In this document: positions 9,196-16,966 of the stretch, in pieces
How the letters are laid out: the number at the start of each line of letters is the position of its first letter
Numbering within the stretch: the stretch's first letter is position 1
DNA from: Streptomyces montanisoli
GTDB lineage: Bacteria; Actinomycetota; Actinomycetes; Streptomycetales; Streptomycetaceae
NCBI RefSeq assembly: GCF_017813245.1
Contig: NZ_JAGIQL010000016.1
Location: forward strand, 1-64,000
DNA length: 64,000 nt
Direction: 5' to 3'
Program-made: the position numbers and the translations under genes
Notes under the pieces: model-generated
What the model saw: only the letters and a program-made list of their open reading frames with translations
Databases searched by the model: none
What the model was told of the DNA's origin: nothing

Positions 9196-10466
9196 GGACG
9201 CGTGCGTGCGGGGTCGCCGAGCCCCAGCGTGGTGGCGACCGCGTGGGCCACCCGGCGGCCCGAGTGGAGCGCGCCCTGGATGGAGCTGGTGTCGCGGTGG
9301 TCGCCGCAGACGAACACGTCTCCCGCGCGAGCGGGGCGCGTGAAGGGGTGCGGCGCGGTCATCGCGGGCAGGGCGTGCGGGATGTCGTAGGTGGCGACGA
9401 GGTCCCAGTCGCGGGTGGGCTCGCGGTACAGCTCGGCGAGCCTGCGCCGCACCACGGCTTCGGCGGCCGCACCGCGCGGCGCGTCTTCGCGGTGGGCGGT
9501 GGACGTGGCGACGAGGGCGCGGCCCGGGGGAGCGTAGCCGGGAGCGGCGGCGCTGATGACGATGGTGTTGTCGACGGGGGAGTCGTCGGCGTCCACGAGG
9601 AGTGTCGCACCGGTGGCGGGCGGCACGGCCGTGGAGTGGTACCAGGTGGTCACACCGTGCCAGCGGGGTACCGGCAGTCCCGGCAGCAGCCCGGCGGCGG
9701 TGTCGGCGTCCGTCGCGACGATCACCGCGCGCGCCCCGACCGTGCCGCTCTCCGTGACGGCGCTGCCTGCCGTCACCTCCCGTACCGGCGTCGACAGGTG
9801 CACCGTGCCGGCGGGGAGCCGTGCGGCGAGGCCGCGGGGCAACGCCGCCATCCCGTCGGCGGGCACGGCGACCTCGCCGCGGACGAACATGCGCAGCATG
9901 AGGTCGACGAAGCGTCCCGATGTGGTGGCGTCCGGGTCCAGCGTCAGGCCGGTGAAGAAGGGCCGCAGCAGGCGCTCCACGGTCTCGTCGGCCAGCCCCA
10001 TGGCGCGCCAGTGGCGGCCGGCCGGCACGTCGTGGCGGTGCAGGATTCCCTCCACCGGCAGGAAGGACGTGCGCAGCGCGTACCGGGCCAGTGCCGCCTT
10101 CGCCCGTGGCGTGCCGATGGGCGCGCCGATCAGGCGTGGCAGCGCCAGCGGGGCGCGGCGCGGGTCGGCGAGCGTGGCGCGTGCGCCGTTCGTGTGGAGG
10201 GCGAGGGCGCGGGTGAACGGCCGCAGGTCGAGCGAGGGCAGGTCGAGCACCTCCTGAGCCTCGGGATACGGGACGTTCAGCACTTGAAAGCCCCGGTCCA
10301 GCAGGTAGCCGTCCTTGCGGTCGGTGGCGACCCTGCCCCCGACGTCGGTGCCCGCCTCCAGGAGGGTGACCTCGGCGCCCCGTCCGGTCAGTTCCAGGGC
10401 GGCGGCGAGACCGGCGAGACCGGCGCCGACGACGATCACATCGCAGCGTGCGGGCAGGGTGGCCAT
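9183..10466 (-). CDS. FAD-dependent oxidoreductase (phytoene-desaturase / amine-oxidase fold)
   Basis: 427 aa cytosolic flavoprotein. The N-terminus shows VIVVGAGLAGLAAALEL plus the doublet VGGRVATD; the C-terminus shows the second FAD-contact motif VFVCGDHRDTSSIQGALHSGRRVA. The layout resembles phytoene desaturase and protoporphyrinogen-oxidase-like enzymes of the FAD/NAD(P)-binding group rather than true PPOX. ATG 10466 has GGAGG seven bases upstream, a strong start. Convergent with the radical SAM gene; both could belong to UV or light-stress physiology, but this is only inference from the adjacency. Long open frames on the opposite strand are shadows. Confidence 0.8.
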   Translation of the reverse strand: MATLPARCDVIVVGAGLAGLAAALELTGRGAEVTLLEAGTDVGGRVATDRKDGYLLDRGFQVLNVPYPEAQEVLDLPSLDLRPFTRALALHTNGARATLADPRRAPLALPRLIGAPIGTPRAKAALARYALRTSFLPVEGILHRHDVPAGRHWRAMGLADETVERLLRPFFTGLTLDPDATTSGRFVDLMLRMFVRGEVAVPADGMAALPRGLAARLPAGTVHLSTPVREVTAGSAVTESGTVGARAVIVATDADTAAGLLPGLPVPRWHGVTTWYHSTAVPPATGATLLVDADDSPVDNTIVISAAAPGYAPPGRALVATSTAHREDAPRGAAAEAVVRRRLAELYREPTRDWDLVATYDIPHALPAMTAPHPFTRPARAGDVFVCGDHRDTSSIQGALHSGRRVAHAVATTLGLGDPARTRPQKA

Positions 10467-10685
10467 GGACGTACCTCCGTGTTCGCCGGCTTCCCCGGCG
10501 GTGAGGGCCGGGCGAGCGCCTTTACGTGTACCCCTTCGCGTGCGTGTGCCCCGGCCGCGGTCTCCCGAGGGGTACGGACGCGGGGTACGGACGCGCCTCG
10601 GTGTGTTGGCCGGTCGTGCCGCGGCCCGTTTCCTAGTCTGGGTGCCGGGGCTTCGCGCGGGCGTGGCCGGCGGGACGCGACGCGG

Positions 10686-12176
10686 GTGAGACGGGCCGGT
10701 GAGGACGTGCTGGGTGCGAGGGACGGCCGGCCCCCGTTCGCCGGCAGCTATCCGGCCGCCGCCGCCATGGCGCTGCTGGCCCTGTGCCCGTTCCTGGTGC
10801 TCACCACGGCCACCACGCTCTTCCAGCAGCAGCTGGAGCACGACCTCGGCGCGGGCATGTTCGGGCTGCAGGTCACCAGCGGCCTGGCCAACGCCGGGTA
10901 CGCGTTCGGCGCGGTCGTCGCGGCCGACGTCTACCACCGCGTCTCCAGGCGCCGCCTGTACCTGGGTTGCGAGATCGGGTTCGTCTGCAGCTCGCTGCTC
11001 GCGCTGAGCGCCCAGGGGATCGTCGCTTTCGCCGTGGGCATGATCTTCCAGGGGGTGGCCACCGGCATGCTGCTGGTCGCCGCGCTGCCTCCGCTCGTGA
11101 CGACGCACGGCGCCAAGAAGCTGCCGGCCACCGCGGCCATCGTCAACCTGGGCCTCTTCGGTGTCGTGACGCTCGGGCCGCTGGTCGGCGGGCTCGCCGG
11201 CTCCTTCCACGGCTGGCGGCCGCTGTATGCCGCGGTGGCCGCGCTGGGCGCCGCGGCCGTGGGGGTCGGCCTGCTGGCCTTCGAGGACAGCGAGCCGCCG
11301 GAGCCCGGCATGCGCTTCGACTGGCTGGCGATCCCGCTCGCGTTCGGTGGGACGTTCCTTCCGTTCTTCGGCGTGTCCTGGCTGACGCGCGGCTCGTTCG
11401 GCTCGCCGCTGTTCATCGGCCCGGTCGTGGTGGGGGTGGGGTGTGTCACCGCGCTCGTCGTCGCCCAGTACCGCAAGGCGGAGCCGCTCATGCCGGTCAA
11501 GCTGATCAGCAACACGCTGCCCGTCACCGGCACCGGCGGGGCGATGCTCGTCGGCGCGGCCTTCACAGCGCTGCTCGAACTGGCCGAGCTCTACCTGATG
11601 CAAGGGAAGGGCTACGCGCCGGTGCTGGTGGGCCTGCTCGTCACCGCGCAGCTGCCCGGGATCGCCCTCGCCGCCTGGCTGTTCAAGCGCGCCCTGCCCA
11701 CCCGGTGGACGCCCTGGCTGGCCCTGTCCGGCCTGCTCGCCGTCATGGCGGGGGCGGCACTGCTGCTGTTCCTCTCGCCGGCGAACGCCCAGGTGATCAC
11801 GCCGGTCGCCGCTGTCCTCCTCGGCTACGGGGCCGGCGCCGGCGTCGCTCCCGGGCTGTTCATGGCGGGGCTCAGCGTGCCCTCCACGAGCATCGGGCCG
11901 ACCTTCGCGCTCGTCGAGCTGCTGAGGTCGGAAGCGGCGTTCCTGCTGGCGCCCCTGCTGCTCGCCGTCGCGCAGACGGCCGGCTCGCTCGTGGCAGGCG
12001 TGCACCTGGCGGTCGTGATCACCCTGGCGGTCTGCGCCGCGGGAGGCTGCGCGCTGGTCGCCGTGTACCTCCTGGGCGGCGCCCGCCCCCACCCGCCCGA
12101 TCTGGAAGGCTGGATCGACGGCGACGCCACCGCCTACCACTCACCGCCCCTCGCGGACACCGTCCGCGACACCTGA
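10686..12176 (+). CDS. MFS transporter, about 14 TM (DHA2-like)
   Basis: About 496 aa, nearly all hydrophobic, with around 14 predicted TM helices. It begins with FLVLTTATTLFQQQLEHDLG and continues through a region resembling MFS motif A (VVAADVYHRVSRRRLYLG, with the Arg-rich loop between TM2 and TM3) and the motif-C-like GVVTLGPLVGGLAGSFHGWR. The start is uncertain: GTG 10686, GTG 10707 and ATG 10768 are all in frame and none has a good ribosome site. Divergent from the FAD oxidoreductase (about 220 bp apart). Probably a drug or metabolite exporter; substrate unknown. Confidence 0.75.
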   Translation: MRRAGEDVLGARDGRPPFAGSYPAAAAMALLALCPFLVLTTATTLFQQQLEHDLGAGMFGLQVTSGLANAGYAFGAVVAADVYHRVSRRRLYLGCEIGFVCSSLLALSAQGIVAFAVGMIFQGVATGMLLVAALPPLVTTHGAKKLPATAAIVNLGLFGVVTLGPLVGGLAGSFHGWRPLYAAVAALGAAAVGVGLLAFEDSEPPEPGMRFDWLAIPLAFGGTFLPFFGVSWLTRGSFGSPLFIGPVVVGVGCVTALVVAQYRKAEPLMPVKLISNTLPVTGTGGAMLVGAAFTALLELAELYLMQGKGYAPVLVGLLVTAQLPGIALAAWLFKRALPTRWTPWLALSGLLAVMAGAALLLFLSPANAQVITPVAAVLLGYGAGAGVAPGLFMAGLSVPSTSIGPTFALVELLRSEAAFLLAPLLLAVAQTAGSLVAGVHLAVVITLAVCAAGGCALVAVYLLGGARPHPPDLEGWIDGDATAYHSPPLADTVRDT

Positions 12177-12250
12177 CGGCCGACACCTGAGGGCCGACGG
12201 CTGCCGGTTGACTGTCGATGGCCGATGGCTGACGGGCGATGTCCGATGCG
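12171..12250. repeat. Degenerate short repeats (GGCCGA / CGATG)
   Basis: The gap between the MFS and DUF1990 genes contains repeated short words: GGCCGAC occurs twice near 12178-12200, and CGATGGC/CGATGTC/CGATGCG recur about every 8-11 bp from 12215 to 12250. It reads as slippage-type repeat sequence without coding potential on either strand. Confidence 0.3.
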
Positions 12251-12300
12251 TCGTGCGCGTCGAAGCTGACGCGTCCGCCTGTCGATGGCATGGTGGACGT

Positions 12301-13047
12301 ATGGGCCCTTCCCATGGCAGGCCACCGCAGCGACCTTTCGCGAGCCGGACGGCCGGCCTGCTGCTGCGGCTGCCGGCGGGGCTGCTGCTGACCACCTGGC
12401 GCTATCTGTGGCGGGTCACAGCACTGCACCGCGCGGAGGAGGAGGGGGACGGCAGCGATCTGCCTCCGCCCCTGCCCGCCGATCTCGCGGACGGTGCCGT
12501 GCAGCGCCTCGGCGACGGCTTCGGCCCCCTGCTCCACCGGCGCTTCACCGTCCGTATCGAAGAGGCATCCTCGGATCCCGCGGCGCTGCTGGACACCGTC
12601 GCGCACAACCTCGACCGCCCAGCGCCCTTCGGCGTCGCCGAGTTCCGCAAGACGCTCGGCGACGAGGAGGACGCACGGGTGGGGCATGAGTACCGGGTCA
12701 AGATGCCGGGACCTTGGGACGGCCCGGTGCGCGTGGTGCACCGCGACGCCACCTCGCTCCGCCTGGCCACGTTGAAGGGGCACCTGGAAGCGGGCCAGGT
12801 CGAGTTCCGCACCGCGGCACAGGAAGGGTTCTTGTGCTTCGAGGTGGAGGCGTGGGCGCGGGCCGGTGACCGCCTTGCGGACCTCGTCTACGGCCGGCTG
12901 CGGGTCGCCAAAGAGGTGCAGTTCAACATGTGGGTGCACTTCTGCCTGCGCGTGGCGCGTATCGCCGGCGGCCGGCCGCACGGCGGTGTCAGCATCCTGA
13001 CCCGCGTCGTCGATCCCGAACTGTGCCGCGGCGCGGAGGACCGCTGA
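12301..13047 (+). CDS. DUF1990-like protein (first of a convergent pair)
   Basis: 248 aa, no signal peptide; one hydrophobic patch near residues 20-35 (LLLRLPAGLLLTTWRY). The central and C-terminal part resembles DUF1990: a pass through KGHLEAGQVEFRTA, equivalent to the GTLxGHPExGEExF motif of the family, then EVEAWARAGDRLADLVYGRLRVAKEVQFNMW, equivalent to the AFSRP...R...Q tail. The function of DUF1990 is unknown. ATG 12301 has only a weak GGTGGA upstream. It faces a second DUF1990 gene (13124-13825) with a hairpin between their stops. Confidence 0.6.
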   Translation: MGPSHGRPPQRPFASRTAGLLLRLPAGLLLTTWRYLWRVTALHRAEEEGDGSDLPPPLPADLADGAVQRLGDGFGPLLHRRFTVRIEEASSDPAALLDTVAHNLDRPAPFGVAEFRKTLGDEEDARVGHEYRVKMPGPWDGPVRVVHRDATSLRLATLKGHLEAGQVEFRTAAQEGFLCFEVEAWARAGDRLADLVYGRLRVAKEVQFNMWVHFCLRVARIAGGRPHGGVSILTRVVDPELCRGAEDR

Positions 13048-13105
13048 GCCGGCCACAGCGGCCACGCGGACACGCGGCTACGCGACCACGGGGACACGCG
13101 GAAAC

Positions 13106-13129
13106 GGCTCGCTCGCGCGAGCGTCAGCC
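13106..13129. terminator. Bidirectional terminator-like hairpin
   Basis: CGCTCGCGCGAGCG (13110-13123) is a perfect 14-bp palindrome, extended by GGCT/AGCC arms at 13106 and 13126. It lies between the converging stops of the two DUF1990 genes. There is no T-tract, as is usual in streptomycetes. Just before it, ACACGCGG-type octamers are repeated between 13057 and 13100. Confidence 0.4.
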
Positions 13130-13825
13130 GCCGCTGGGAGCGACAGCGATCCTCTCGTCGCTCCTGACGGTTTCGACGGGCAGCGGTGGCGCGCCCCGCA
13201 GCTGCGCGTCCACAAGATCACGCAGGCGGCGGATGGCCGCCAGGTAGAACAGGTGCTGCATCGTCCGGCCGAAGAGGACGAAGCCGAGGCGGACCACCGG
13301 ATTGGCGATGGGGCCCCGGCGGGAATGGCCGCGGACGGCGAACGTCACGTCCCCGGTACGCAGGTGCTTGATCACCTCGTAGATGAGTTCGCCCTGTTCG
13401 AGGTGGCCTTCGAGGGTCTGGTAGCCCCAGCCCCACACGCGCCGCGCGTTCGTGCCGGTGCCGCGTGTCTCGTCGATGACGGAGGTAACGCGTACCCCCA
13501 GGTCGAAGCGGAGAGCGAGAAAGTGCCCCTCCAGGAGCATGTTGCGGCCCAGGAGCGGGCCGTCGCGCCGGTAGAGGGCGCGCAGGATGCGGCGGTCGGG
13601 GAACTGGTAGTCGCGCACCAGCCGGCAGGCGATGTCGAACGCACCACCGGGCACGGGCTGCCCCGGCGCCTCGCGGGCCACGGCGATCCGGCGCGAGTCC
13701 AGGTGCCAGTGGTGGTTCCAGTCCGGAGCCGATCCCGGTGGCAGGCGGTAGTTCACATCCAGCGGGGTGAGGGCATCGAGTCGTGCCGCGGCCTTGGCGC
13801 CGTGGAGGCGTTCCTTACGCAGCAC
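13124..13825 (-). CDS. DUF1990-family protein (second of a convergent pair)
   Basis: 233 aa. Matches the DUF1990 layout clearly: FDLGVRVTSVIDETR, then WGWGYQTLEGHLEQGELIYEV (the GxxxGTLxGHxExGE-like block), then VTFAVRGHSRRGPIANPV and a C-terminal helix containing RTMQHLFYLAAIRRL. No signal peptide or clear TM helix. The start is GTG 13825; no strong ribosome site. It lies 48 bp downstream of the 72-aa membrane protein on the same strand and may form an operon with it. Role unknown. Confidence 0.7.
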   Translation of the reverse strand: MLRKERLHGAKAAARLDALTPLDVNYRLPPGSAPDWNHHWHLDSRRIAVAREAPGQPVPGGAFDIACRLVRDYQFPDRRILRALYRRDGPLLGRNMLLEGHFLALRFDLGVRVTSVIDETRGTGTNARRVWGWGYQTLEGHLEQGELIYEVIKHLRTGDVTFAVRGHSRRGPIANPVVRLGFVLFGRTMQHLFYLAAIRRLRDLVDAQLRGAPPLPVETVRSDERIAVAPSGG

Positions 13826-13873
13826 GACCGGCCCACTGACTGGGAGGGCACGCGCCCGTCTCGATCGCCCTGG

Positions 13874-14092
13874 TCATCGCTCGTAAGCCTCCACGCTTTG
13901 GCCCATCAGCCAGAACATCGGCGGCCAGAGTCCGACGAACAGCGCCCGACGCTCGGCGTTGCCCCGCTCGTCCTGGTCGTAGCCCTTCGCGCGGGCCCAG
14001 AAGCCGATGCACAGCGCGACCGATCCGAGGGACGCCAGTTGCAGGTGCGTACTACGGACACCCGACCGGTGAAGTACCTGGCCGACAAGCAT
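13874..14092 (-). CDS. 72-aa small membrane protein, paralogue of 7672-7890
   Basis: Starts at ATG 14092, which has GGGAGG a few bases upstream; a GTG 18 bp further upstream is the alternative. Two hydrophobic segments (residues 18-33 and 50-66) flank a charged linker (KGYDQDERGNAERR). Gapless alignment with the protein at 7672-7890 shows about 21 identical residues, including GxRSxH, a central W, AxRxxxF, GxWxPxF and the terminal YE. Followed at 48 bp by a DUF1990 gene. Function unknown. Confidence 0.75.
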   Translation of the reverse strand: MLVGQVLHRSGVRSTHLQLASLGSVALCIGFWARAKGYDQDERGNAERRALFVGLWPPMFWLMGQSVEAYER

Positions 14093-14391
14093 CTGACCTC
14101 CCGTCGTCACGCGCGCACCATGCGGCGCCGTCCCCAGCGACTACCCGTGCACGCCGCTGATACCGCAGCACGCTCACGACTTCAGCGTATGGCCTGGTCA
14201 CCCGTGGCGCCCTCCGGGCATCGACGCTCCCGTGGCGTCGGGACGTCACTCGGCTCCCGGCGCCGGGTCTTTTCGTTCGGGTGTGGTCGGCTGGCGCGGG
14301 AATGTGCGGCGCGATTGCATGGAAAGCGCGTCCTTCCGCTGTCCCAGGTCAGTCCCCGCGTCTTTGCTTGGTCGTGCGAACGGAGAGTTCG

Positions 14392-15474
14392 GTGTTTCGA
14401 CGCTCACTCGTACTGGCGGTGGCCGGGATGACCGTCGCATCGGGCTGCGCGGCGGGCGGGAGTGCGGCGGGCGGGAGCGCTTCCGAGACGGGGCAGCGGG
14501 TGGCCGTCGTACGGGTGGGGACGACGGTGCGGGCGCCGATCTGGTCGCCCAAGGCGCATGCCGTGCTCGCTCTCGCCGGTGCGGCATCACGCGTCGTGAG
14601 GATCACTCCGGTCGTCTCGGCGTGCCGGGTGAGCGCCCGCACCAGCACCTCGCCTCCAATGCCGCGCCTGGGCGAGAATCTGGCGCCCAGCGTCACAGGT
14701 GGGACAGCCGTGTATGTGCCAGAGCCGCGCTCGGACCGAATCGCTGTCGTGAACGCCACGACACTGCGCACGGAGAGGCTCCTGCGAGCCGGGCAGGCAC
14801 CTGCCTTCGTGTCCGCGGACGCCGGTGCGAAGGTGCTGCTGGCCCTGTCCGAGGACGGTTCCCTCGTGACCGGCCTCGACCTCCAGCGCTCGCCCGGTCA
14901 GCAGCAGCGCGTGGTGGTACGCAGGCGCGTGGCACTGGGGCCCGGTCCCGACAGGGAGGTCGACGGCCCGGCGCGCAATCGTGTCATCGAATTCCACACG
15001 ATCGGGCCCCGCCGCGTTTCCCATTACGAAGGCGATGCCGGTCAGGTGAGGGAAACGGCGAGTATCCCTTTCCAGGCCCGCGCCGCCACCGGCGACCTCG
15101 TGAAGGTCAGCCGCTTGTACGCCGCCGAAAAGGGGACGGACCGCCTGGTCGCGATCGATGTGGCGCCCGGGGGCGACGAACTCCGGCTGGTCGCCCAGGC
15201 GCGTCTCGGCGAACCGGTGCTGTATCTGGGCGCCGACGAGAATCGGCTCTACGCCGTCACGCGTGATCGCCTGGTGGTGCTGAAGACGAACAGTTTCGAG
15301 GGCTTCGAGGGCGGACGGTTCACCGTCCTGGCCACGATCGACTTGCGGACGGCGCTGCGCGGCTCTCGGGTGAGGAACGCGCCGGTCTCGGGCATCGCCG
15401 TGGGCCCGGACCGCGTCTACCTGACCGTGCAGGGCCGACCGTACGTACTGAGCATCGCAAAACCGGACCTGTGA
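14392..15474 (+). CDS. Secreted lipoprotein with beta-propeller-like repeats
   Basis: 360 aa. GTG 14392 follows GGAGAG and starts a lipoprotein signal: FRRSLVLAVAGMTVASGC, lipobox VASGC with Cys about residue 20, so the protein is probably anchored outside the membrane. The mature part has repeated beta-strand units of the YncE / cell-surface propeller type (TAVYVPEPRSDRIAVVNATT, DRLVAIDVAPGGDELRLVA, RVYLTVQGRPYVLSIA). No catalytic motif is seen; a binding or scaffolding role is likely. Its stop overlaps a GTG start of the next gene by 4 bp. Confidence 0.7.
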   Translation: MFRRSLVLAVAGMTVASGCAAGGSAAGGSASETGQRVAVVRVGTTVRAPIWSPKAHAVLALAGAASRVVRITPVVSACRVSARTSTSPPMPRLGENLAPSVTGGTAVYVPEPRSDRIAVVNATTLRTERLLRAGQAPAFVSADAGAKVLLALSEDGSLVTGLDLQRSPGQQQRVVVRRRVALGPGPDREVDGPARNRVIEFHTIGPRRVSHYEGDAGQVRETASIPFQARAATGDLVKVSRLYAAEKGTDRLVAIDVAPGGDELRLVAQARLGEPVLYLGADENRLYAVTRDRLVVLKTNSFEGFEGGRFTVLATIDLRTALRGSRVRNAPVSGIAVGPDRVYLTVQGRPYVLSIAKPDL

Positions 15475-15893
15475 GCGCGCCTGTGACGAGACTGGGCAAA
15501 TGGCCGACGCGCACCCCGCGACCGAGGACGCGCCACGCGCCGTCACCTGGCGCTGTAGCGGGGGTGGCGGGCGACCTGGATGTGCTGTTCACGCACGTCG
15601 AGCAGCTACGGCAACTCGCCGAGGACTCAGACGGTGCCGCTGACAGCGCGCGGGTCTACGACTTCAGCATCCGATGGGGGGCCGTCTTGCACGGGCGGCT
15701 GCTGCGGCTGACGTACTACGACGACCGAGGTGCGCTCGCGCCGGCCGACCATATCCGGTACACGCACCTGTGCGCCGAGTTGCGGGACGTCGCTGCCTTG
15801 GCCGACCGACTCGGCCTGGCGCCGCCGCCCCTGGGGAAGAAACCGACCGCTGAGCAGGGGCGCACGACATCTGGGCGAAGGCACACGACGTGA
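15471..15893 (+). CDS. Hypothetical protein
   Basis: 140 aa. GTG 15471 overlaps the stop of the lipoprotein gene (GTGA), suggesting coupling. The first 30 residues are basic and Pro-rich, the middle is predicted helical (LDVLFTHVEQLRQLAED, IRYTHLCAELRDVAALADRLGL), and the tail is basic. The composition resembles short actinobacterial regulatory-type hypothetical proteins, but I do not recognise a family. Alternative starts inside the basic region are possible. Confidence 0.5.
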   Translation: MSAPVTRLGKWPTRTPRPRTRHAPSPGAVAGVAGDLDVLFTHVEQLRQLAEDSDGAADSARVYDFSIRWGAVLHGRLLRLTYYDDRGALAPADHIRYTHLCAELRDVAALADRLGLAPPPLGKKPTAEQGRTTSGRRHTT

Positions 15894-16097
15894 CGACAGG
15901 CATGCGGTGGGCCGGAGTCGTTGGACCGCACTGGTTGACCGCTTCAGCGTCGCGGCGCGCCCTGAATGCGGGCATGGGGCGAGCGCCGAGGATGGTCGCG
16001 GCCGGTGCCGGCACACTGCCGGGCCGGCCGCTGACGCGTGGTGCGGCGCTCGTCGATCGACGAGCCGCTGCCCGCGCCCGCGAGCAGGGGATGGGTC

Positions 16098-16604
16098 GTG
16101 CTGGACAGTCCCGTATCGGTGCCACGAGGCCGCGCTGAACACGCCGGTGCGCGGGTCCTGGCTGGCGTGCTGCTGCTGATCGATGCGGGTATCCACGCGT
16201 ACGAGGTCATCGACGCGGACGTGCCGTTCCTCGTCGGCGGCTTCATCGCCACGGCCGTCGGCGCCGTCGCGGGCGCCTATCTGCTGCTGACGAGCGGACC
16301 GCGGCTCGGCTGGGTGCTGGGCGGGCTGACCACCCTGCTGACGTCGATCGGCTACATCGTCACCCGGGCCACGCCCGTGCCCACCGACGAGGACGACTAC
16401 GGCAACTGGCTCGAGCCGCTCGGCCTCACGTCCCTGATCCTCCAGATCGTCGTCGTCGCGCTTGCGGTATGGGCGCTGACCGGCAGGCACGGCCTGCGCC
16501 CGGCTCACCTCGTCCAGGAGGGCAAGGCCGTCACGCCCGGCATGAACCCGGACGAGCCCGGGCCGCAACGCGGCTCCGGGGACGGCAGACCGCCGCGGAG
16601 CTGA
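16098..16604 (+). CDS. Four-TM membrane protein of unknown function
   Basis: 168 aa from GTG 16098, which has AGGGG seven bases upstream. Four hydrophobic helices: ARVLAGVLLLIDAGIHAYE, FLVGGFIATAVGAVAGAYLLL, LGWVLGGLTTLLTSIGYIVT and SLILQIVVVALAVWALTG, with the conserved-looking acidic loop PVPTDEDDYGNW between helices 3 and 4. The C-terminus is hydrophilic. No recognised family. A 204-bp non-coding gap precedes it. Confidence 0.6.
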   Translation: MLDSPVSVPRGRAEHAGARVLAGVLLLIDAGIHAYEVIDADVPFLVGGFIATAVGAVAGAYLLLTSGPRLGWVLGGLTTLLTSIGYIVTRATPVPTDEDDYGNWLEPLGLTSLILQIVVVALAVWALTGRHGLRPAHLVQEGKAVTPGMNPDEPGPQRGSGDGRPPRS

Positions 16605-16672
16605 CCGGCCGGCGCCTGCCCCTTGTGCAGCGGGGGCACGCGCGAGCCGCCTGCCGGGCCGGTGCCTGGCGC

Positions 16673-16966
16673 TCACAAGAACTCTCCGCCGCGCAGCACG
16701 ATGCCGCTGCGGCGTGCCGGGCAGCTGCGGCGGGGACAGGTCACCGCGAGCATGTAGGCGTCCGGCGCCTCGTCCAGGAAGAGGAAGCCCAGGTGCAGCG
16801 CGTCGCCGATGGCCAGCCGGCGGCTGTTTCCACAACCGGGGCAGGCGGCACCGTGGCGGCGCAGCACGCTGTGCGCCCGCCTGCGCTGCTCCTCGCTGAG
16901 CGGTGTGATCTCGGGCCGGAGCGCGCTCCTCACCGGGACGCCGGACGCCGGCGGACGGGGCGTCAC
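16673..16966 (-). CDS. Small zinc-ribbon-like protein, last gene of the molybdo-oxidoreductase operon
   Basis: 97 aa. GTG 16966 overlaps the stop of the cytochrome b / molybdopterin fusion gene by 4 bp (GTGA), so it is translationally coupled. Two Cys pairs, CPGC (GAACPGCGNSRR) and CPRRSC, can form a zinc ribbon. The sequence between them (IGDALHLGFLFLDEAPDAYMLAVT) is beta-rich. No enzymatic motif. It could be an assembly or regulatory partner of the oxidoreductase, inferred only from coupling. Confidence 0.6.
   Translation of the reverse strand: MTPRPPASGVPVRSALRPEITPLSEEQRRRAHSVLRRHGAACPGCGNSRRLAIGDALHLGFLFLDEAPDAYMLAVTCPRRSCPARRSGIVLRGGEFL

Noticed and set aside
8658..10685. Very long + strand open frame (continuing to 12176) that would fuse about 675 residues to the MFS transporter
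   Set aside because: The first part is antisense to the radical SAM and FAD oxidoreductase genes, has shadow-like Arg/Gly/Val composition and no domain. Only the MFS part from about 10686 is real.
10467..12140. N-terminal extension of the FAD oxidoreductase on the minus strand
   Set aside because: It is antisense to the MFS gene and highly polar/repetitive. The strong GGAGG before ATG 10466 fixes the start.
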